Shown piece after piece: positions 53,501-56,067 of a stretch of 56,067 nt of DNA; position 1 is the first letter of the stretch, and every line of letters starts with the position of its first letter. The notes beneath the pieces were generated by a model. The model had not been told where the DNA came from. It did not search any database and saw nothing but the letters and a program-made list of their open reading frames with translations. Position numbers and translations under genes: made by a program. Source of the DNA: a virus; IMG/VR virus record IMGVR_UViG_3300024262_000038, positions 1-56,067 of that record; one strand, 5' to 3'.

Positions 53501-54718
53501 CATTCAATGGTATATGAAATATTTCTTTCCCAGAAGGATGAGCTCATTGATTATAATATTGAAATGGATGGAAAGATAGATGATAGACATATTCTTGTAG
53601 AATTTGTACCAGAAAATATTGTTCCACTATTGGGCGAAATGGACGAATATGGCGATTTGGATATAACTACAGAGAAAACAATAACCTTGAAATCCACTAA
53701 AGGAATCATATATTCTGTTGAAGTTTTTTGCAACCATAAATCACTCAATCCGACAATGACAAAGTTGGTTAATAAATTTGGGAATCCAAAGCGAGTCGGG
53801 CAATATACTATTCGTGGTGAGAAAATTGATGGTACAATGATTAAGGTATATGTTGAAACAGAAAAAGATATAAAAGACGGTGATAAACTTTCTAATAGAT
53901 ATGGTAACAAAGGTGTTATAACTTTAATGGAAGATGATGATAAGATGCCTGTAACTCCATGGGGTGATAAAATTGATATTATTTTAAATCCTTTTGGAAT
54001 CTATGGGCGTATTAACATGGGTCAGGTGTTCGAACTTTACTGTGGTCTAATTTCTAAAAGAATAGCTGATGAGTCCAGGAATTTAACCAAGATTGCATTC
54101 ACCAAATTGATGGTGAGAATTATGACACAGTTGGACAATACTGCTGACAAAAAAATAAAGAAGGAAGTTATAAATTCACTTATGAAGATGTCTGAGAAAG
54201 ACTTTCAGGTATTGAGAAATGAGAAGTTCTTTCCAATAATTGTACCTCCATTTGATGCACCTAAAACTAAACACATTATGGAAGTTATAAAAATATTAGG
54301 ATTAAAAACTAAATATAAACTACATCTTCCTGAATATAATATGAAAACGAAAGATGGAGTTCCAGTTGGTTATATGTTTATTCAGAAATTGGAACATATG
54401 GCTGAGAAGAAACTTTCCGTTAGATCGGTTGGTGCATATTCACAAAAAACTAAACAACCATCAGCGGCCTCCAAGGAAAGAGGTCAGATGGTTGGAGAAA
54501 TGGATAGTTGGGTATTATCAGCGTATGGAGCGGAAAAGATCATAAAAGAATTATTTGGCCCTGCGAGTGATGATATGGCTCTTAAAAGAAAAATGATGAC
54601 TGACATTTTGATGAATGGCCATGCCAATCTTCCAGATCAAAGAAAAATAAACCCAGCACTAGAATTGACCGAAGATTATATGATAATAATTGGTTTGGAA
54701 GAAACTAGTGTTTTATAA
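50570..54718 (+). CDS. rpoB: RNA polymerase beta subunit (bacterial type, unsplit)
   Basis: A 1382-residue protein matching bacterial beta over its C-terminal two thirds: HPEYFGNIDPIDTPQSSAIG near 756-775, KDGDKLSNRYGNKGVI near 1102-1117, DIILNPFGIYGRINMGQVFE near 1139, and GQMVGEMDSWVLSAYGAEKI near 1305. These form the active-site lobes and the clamp contact with beta'. Residues about 235-320 are an acidic, low-complexity insertion with no bacterial counterpart, and the N-terminal lobe is strongly diverged. It follows beta' after nine bases with AAGGAGA. No alpha or sigma subunit was found. Confidence 0.97.
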   Translation: MSEKLVLQEAKRPSQFMLFTTADKRLFITAKDKVALVYFSENNKPLLDLYPKMNIPIAYIRNILIPRFIYKFIRMVPKGSQLQAIRTAYKLMPFMKEDKILDVGRPFYFDFNPLISTIHNKFTNLRQNVPFVMLSNILNNYIKEFNAKGYKTIVMYHVNTRQAFDKNIFKRKIFPFLKQIQLGSNYFDEMFLLNENLDSVTYRLLYRKNDERFSMSKLFSFLKIMKFDVPENTSEEMTKELPDEKDSEITPTTDNVVVTPPSVSETDGNMLKNNKKFREEKDTIDDESIKEVVRSNITSGKTKELQKEIKTDDDIAVELLKHTLNTPEEIAKKAVTKHGPKAVIEKTKEFMLPSFDIQNRSKHPLTKNVDLKKIHNNQLLNNVMVKRINEVTQLQDEYVEEILGSYKDKDIPVKLLGVTKEIVQSSSTEIFKSVFIQYNAKMKLANGQIQNIRFKVPAIIENNYIYINGMKKVLINQLIANPIYFPKPYLAYVHSIYATIRLEYKAFKEPYFSLFCSGLKMPFMIGFLAAFGEEGLYSSFGIKIVRGDVVDQDKISVNLKTKDSKISVVFENKEWEILKNDFIRVAKYTIKFMDGKYIWNNVISAMTGSKNAKYNVQTVHANIIDKQTKEILLSNNEPTNIIDIYKFIIPKLMEGYFQARNDISKMRVRSTEIIPMAIKQVFDLAYSRYNGETKLRNKAVKLEIDQNRIMSDILTSALTQTAEYVNPLEQISTITRVTYRGVGGIDAKAELLEMRGVHPEYFGNIDPIDTPQSSAIGMVQNLTNGANFRTKYGHLVSKKIDDNLKTGMLSPTTSLIPFIENNEPTRMIMASNQMKQSLPIIYNEVPAVQTGYESFIANYCSGEFIVTAEGSGKVIEVSDNKIKIQYKTGEIDEVDVGRVVLRSGQSYHSISELKSEVQTGDVVKAGQVLASNHLFKNGQLALGRNLLCAFMQWKGANFEDGIIIRKGLAEEQALTSRHSMVYEIFLSQKDELIDYNIEMDGKIDDRHILVEFVPENIVPLLGEMDEYGDLDITTEKTITLKSTKGIIYSVEVFCNHKSLNPTMTKLVNKFGNPKRVGQYTIRGEKIDGTMIKVYVETEKDIKDGDKLSNRYGNKGVITLMEDDDKMPVTPWGDKIDIILNPFGIYGRINMGQVFELYCGLISKRIADESRNLTKIAFTKLMVRIMTQLDNTADKKIKKEVINSLMKMSEKDFQVLRNEKFFPIIVPPFDAPKTKHIMEVIKILGLKTKYKLHLPEYNMKTKDGVPVGYMFIQKLEHMAEKKLSVRSVGAYSQKTKQPSAASKERGQMVGEMDSWVLSAYGAEKIIKELFGPASDDMALKRKMMTDILMNGHANLPDQRKINPALELTEDYMIIIGLEETSVL

Positions 54719-54728
54719 TTTTAACGAC

Positions 54729-54766
54729 AAAAAAATGGGTGATTAATTTCACCCATTTTTTATTTT
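54729..54766 (+). terminator. Bidirectional terminator between convergent units
   Basis: AAAAAATGGGTGA and TCACCCATTTTTT pair around TTAATT, with T runs on both strands. It lies between the beta gene (plus) and the small gene at 54778 (minus) and can stop transcription from both sides. Confidence 0.9.
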
Positions 54767-54777
54767 AGTAAATCCTT

Positions 54778-55029
54778 TTAGACGAATATTTTTTTGATAG
54801 CGTTTGTCATTTTTATCAAAATTATATCCTTCATTCCGCATTCGCAGATTTGTTCTATTAAAGCATAAAGTCCCCCATCACTGAATTCCCCATTTTCTTC
54901 CCTCACATTCATTCTTACGCTCGGCACTGCCGATCTCCCCAATTTTAAAATTTTATTGCATTTCTTGCAATTAGTATTGCCTAAAAATATACTCAATGCG
55001 GCATACTGCTGTTTGGTTAAACAATACAT
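54778..55029 (-). CDS. Small Cys-rich (zinc-ribbon-like) protein
   Basis: An 83-residue protein with NCKKCNK (two cysteines) near residue 20 and ICECGMKD near residue 62, giving four cysteines in a C-x2-C ... C-x-C layout that could bind one zinc. It starts at ATG 55029 after GAGGTGAACA. No family recognised; small phage zinc ribbons often bind nucleic acid or host transcription factors. It converges on the RNA polymerase unit. Confidence 0.65.
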   Translation of the reverse strand: MYCLTKQQYAALSIFLGNTNCKKCNKILKLGRSAVPSVRMNVREENGEFSDGGLYALIEQICECGMKDIILIKMTNAIKKIFV

Positions 55030-55368
55030 TGTTCACCTCAATAATTTTAGTATGACCTCTCTCAATGGTGTTTCTCAATAGAATTTCTTTTTTTTAATTT
55101 AAAATTTTGTTTGAATTCCTTAAACCGTTAACTTTCTTTTTTTTAAATTATTTTCGAAATATGGATATTGGATTTTTGTAGTTAGATTATTTCTATTTGA
55201 CTAGTACGAAGAATAATATCCCGAGATATCCATAAAGCTAGTTATTGCGTTATATACGCCTCCTTGATAATATTATTTTGTTATTTATGTGTCCAAGCTT
55301 TTGTTAATACAATAACTAAAGCATAATTTTTTTATCCACGAAAAAAGGGGCCGTGCCCCTTTAAAACG
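55030..55368. other. Intergenic A/T-rich region
   Basis: This is 339 bases without a gene. On the minus strand an orphan AAGGAGG near 55255 is followed by no good start codon within 15 bases. The right end carries the terminator of the gene at 55369. Nothing else was recognised. Confidence 0.5.
55341..55363 (-). terminator. Rho-independent terminator of the gene at 55369
   Basis: On the minus strand AAAGGGGC and GCCCCTTT pair around ACG, followed by a TTTT run (55341-55346), immediately past the stop codon. Confidence 0.9.
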
Positions 55369-55848
55369 TTATAGTCGAAGCGATCCGATTCTTGCACCCT
55401 TAATAAGATCGGCTTCCTCATTCATAGCTTCTCTGATCCCTTTCAGGATCGTGCGGAGAACTTTACACTGCTCTTGATTTTCTCCACTAATGGATATACC
55501 GCTTTCAATTCTTTTCTTAATTTCTTCCTTATCCCAGATTGCATGAACCCTTTCTGGGTTATCTGTTGGGATAAATTTTGTGTATACCAACTGACCCTGA
55601 AACAGATCTTCTAATGCGATCGATTCGTTTCTGCTCATCGTTTTGATAAACGGTGAGCCGGTACATGCCACTCTGTAGTGGCCCTCATTCCCATATATGG
55701 CCACAGTCATCTTAGAACTTTTGCGCTCCATCAATAGAGCTGTCCCTTTCAGTAATTTCCCCATCCCGACAAACGGCATGCTAGCCACTGTCAGTGGGAA
55801 CATTGCTACGTTCACTGCTGCCTGTCCCATCGTGCTCCTGTTCATGTT
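55369..55848 (-). CDS. Unknown 159-residue protein
   Basis: Starts at ATG 55848 five bases after AAGGAGG; the longer frame to 55992 overlaps the upstream gene and ignores this site. The N-terminus is hydrophobic and Met-rich (MGQAAVNVAMFPLTVASMPF), then alpha/beta with a charged helical C-terminus. Base composition is visibly less A/T-rich than the main body of the window. It may be a small membrane-associated or host-takeover protein. No motif recognised. Confidence 0.7.
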   Translation of the reverse strand, partial: NMNRSTMGQAAVNVAMFPLTVASMPFVGMGKLLKGTALLMERKSSKMTVAIYGNEGHYRVACTGSPFIKTMSRNESIALEDLFQGQLVYTKFIPTDNPERVHAIWDKEEIKKRIESGISISGENQEQCKVLRTILKGIREAMNEEADLIKGARIGSLRL

Positions 55849-55849
55849 A

Positions 55850-56067
55850 CCCTCCTTCGTATTCTGTTCTGGCCAGTTTGTATACAGTTTTTCTGACCCT
55901 TGCTCTGCATTTGTCCATTGGCACTGTGTGCCATTTTTCAATGAGCCCATTCCATTTTCCATCAGCTGTCTCACCAAATAGAAAATTTCCAAACCATTCT
56001 TTGAATCTCCTGCCTGTTTGTTTTGTCCTCCTCCAAGGACCGGGAAATTGATTATTAAATTTTCTCA
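55850..56067 (-). CDS. Unknown basic protein (start just outside window)
   Basis: An open frame in a different phase from the gene at 55369 runs from the window end to a TAA at 55850-55852. It encodes about 71 residues beginning RKFNNQFPGPWRRTKQTGRR and continuing to KVYKLARTEYEGG-like residues (KTVYKLARTEYEGG). The last two bases of the window are consistent with an ATG beginning one base beyond it. It is very Arg/Lys/Trp-rich. It is followed one base later by the next start codon, so the two are coupled. Family unknown. Confidence 0.65.

Noticed and set aside
1-56067. tRNA genes, CRISPR arrays, insertion sequences and integrase/attachment sites
   Set aside because: No T-loop/anticodon pattern, no spaced identical repeats, no transposase or integrase frame was seen. 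A tRNAscan or repeat search could still find something missed by eye.

Overview
The window is part of a large, AT-rich, double-stranded DNA tailed phage genome, most likely a contractile-tailed (T4-like, myovirus-type) virus of an unidentified bacterium. The evidence is a T4-style replication set (sliding clamp, clamp loader, primase, DnaB-type helicase, family B DNA polymerase, UvsX-like recombinase, FEN/RNase H nuclease), a T4-style head set (gp20-like portal, gp21-like protease, gp23-like capsid protein) and a contractile-tail puncturing device (gp5-like spike, PAAR tip, gp53-like wedge). Genes are packed with strong GGAGG ribosome-binding sites and frequent stop/start overlaps. No tRNA, CRISPR array, insertion sequence or ribosomal gene was seen. 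Terminase, tail sheath, tail tube and tape measure are not recognisable here and probably lie outside the window.

Layout. (1) 1-8396, minus strand: one unit reading out through three unknown proteins, the clamp loader, primase, clamp and FEN nuclease, then a structural protein, a T7-lysozyme-like amidase and a partial tail fibre with YadA-head-like repeats. It starts at a GAGAAC promoter motif just beyond a strong terminator. (2) 8483-12498, minus strand: an accessory cassette with a glutamine-synthetase-fold COOH-NH2 ligase, a 26-residue peptide ending in Glu, a perfect 11-bp hairpin, an ATP-grasp ligase, two unknown proteins and a YqgF/RuvX-like resolvase. (3) 12933-16196, minus strand: a 1087-residue SF2 helicase-like protein in its own unit. 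(4) 16441-28445, plus strand: unknown and probably virion proteins, UvsX, baseplate and spike genes, a stand-alone LigD-type 3'-phosphoesterase and a membrane protein. (5) 28498-36976, plus strand: uracil-DNA glycosylase, a small metalloprotease-like protein, QueE and DpdA (7-deazaguanine DNA modification), DnaB-like helicase, a small membrane protein, a YiiX/NlpC-P60-like hydrolase and DNA polymerase. (6) 37064-45578, plus strand: hyperacidic and lysine-rich proteins, portal, prohead protease, possible core proteins and major capsid protein. (7) 45776-54718, plus strand: a 472-residue unknown, a 92-residue unknown and complete, unsplit bacterial-type RNA polymerase beta' and beta subunits. 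(8) 54778-56067, minus strand: three small unknown genes.

How the parts fit. The phage carries its own multisubunit transcriptase. Most transcription units are preceded by a shared element, GAGAACA followed by an A/T run, which may be the promoter of that enzyme. QueE and DpdA predict 7-deazaguanine derivatives in the phage DNA. The most unusual accessory element is the double-ligase cassette with its tiny Glu-terminated peptide, which has the gene content expected of a peptide-modification or peptide-tagging system. All functional statements come from motif reading by eye; no database search was possible.
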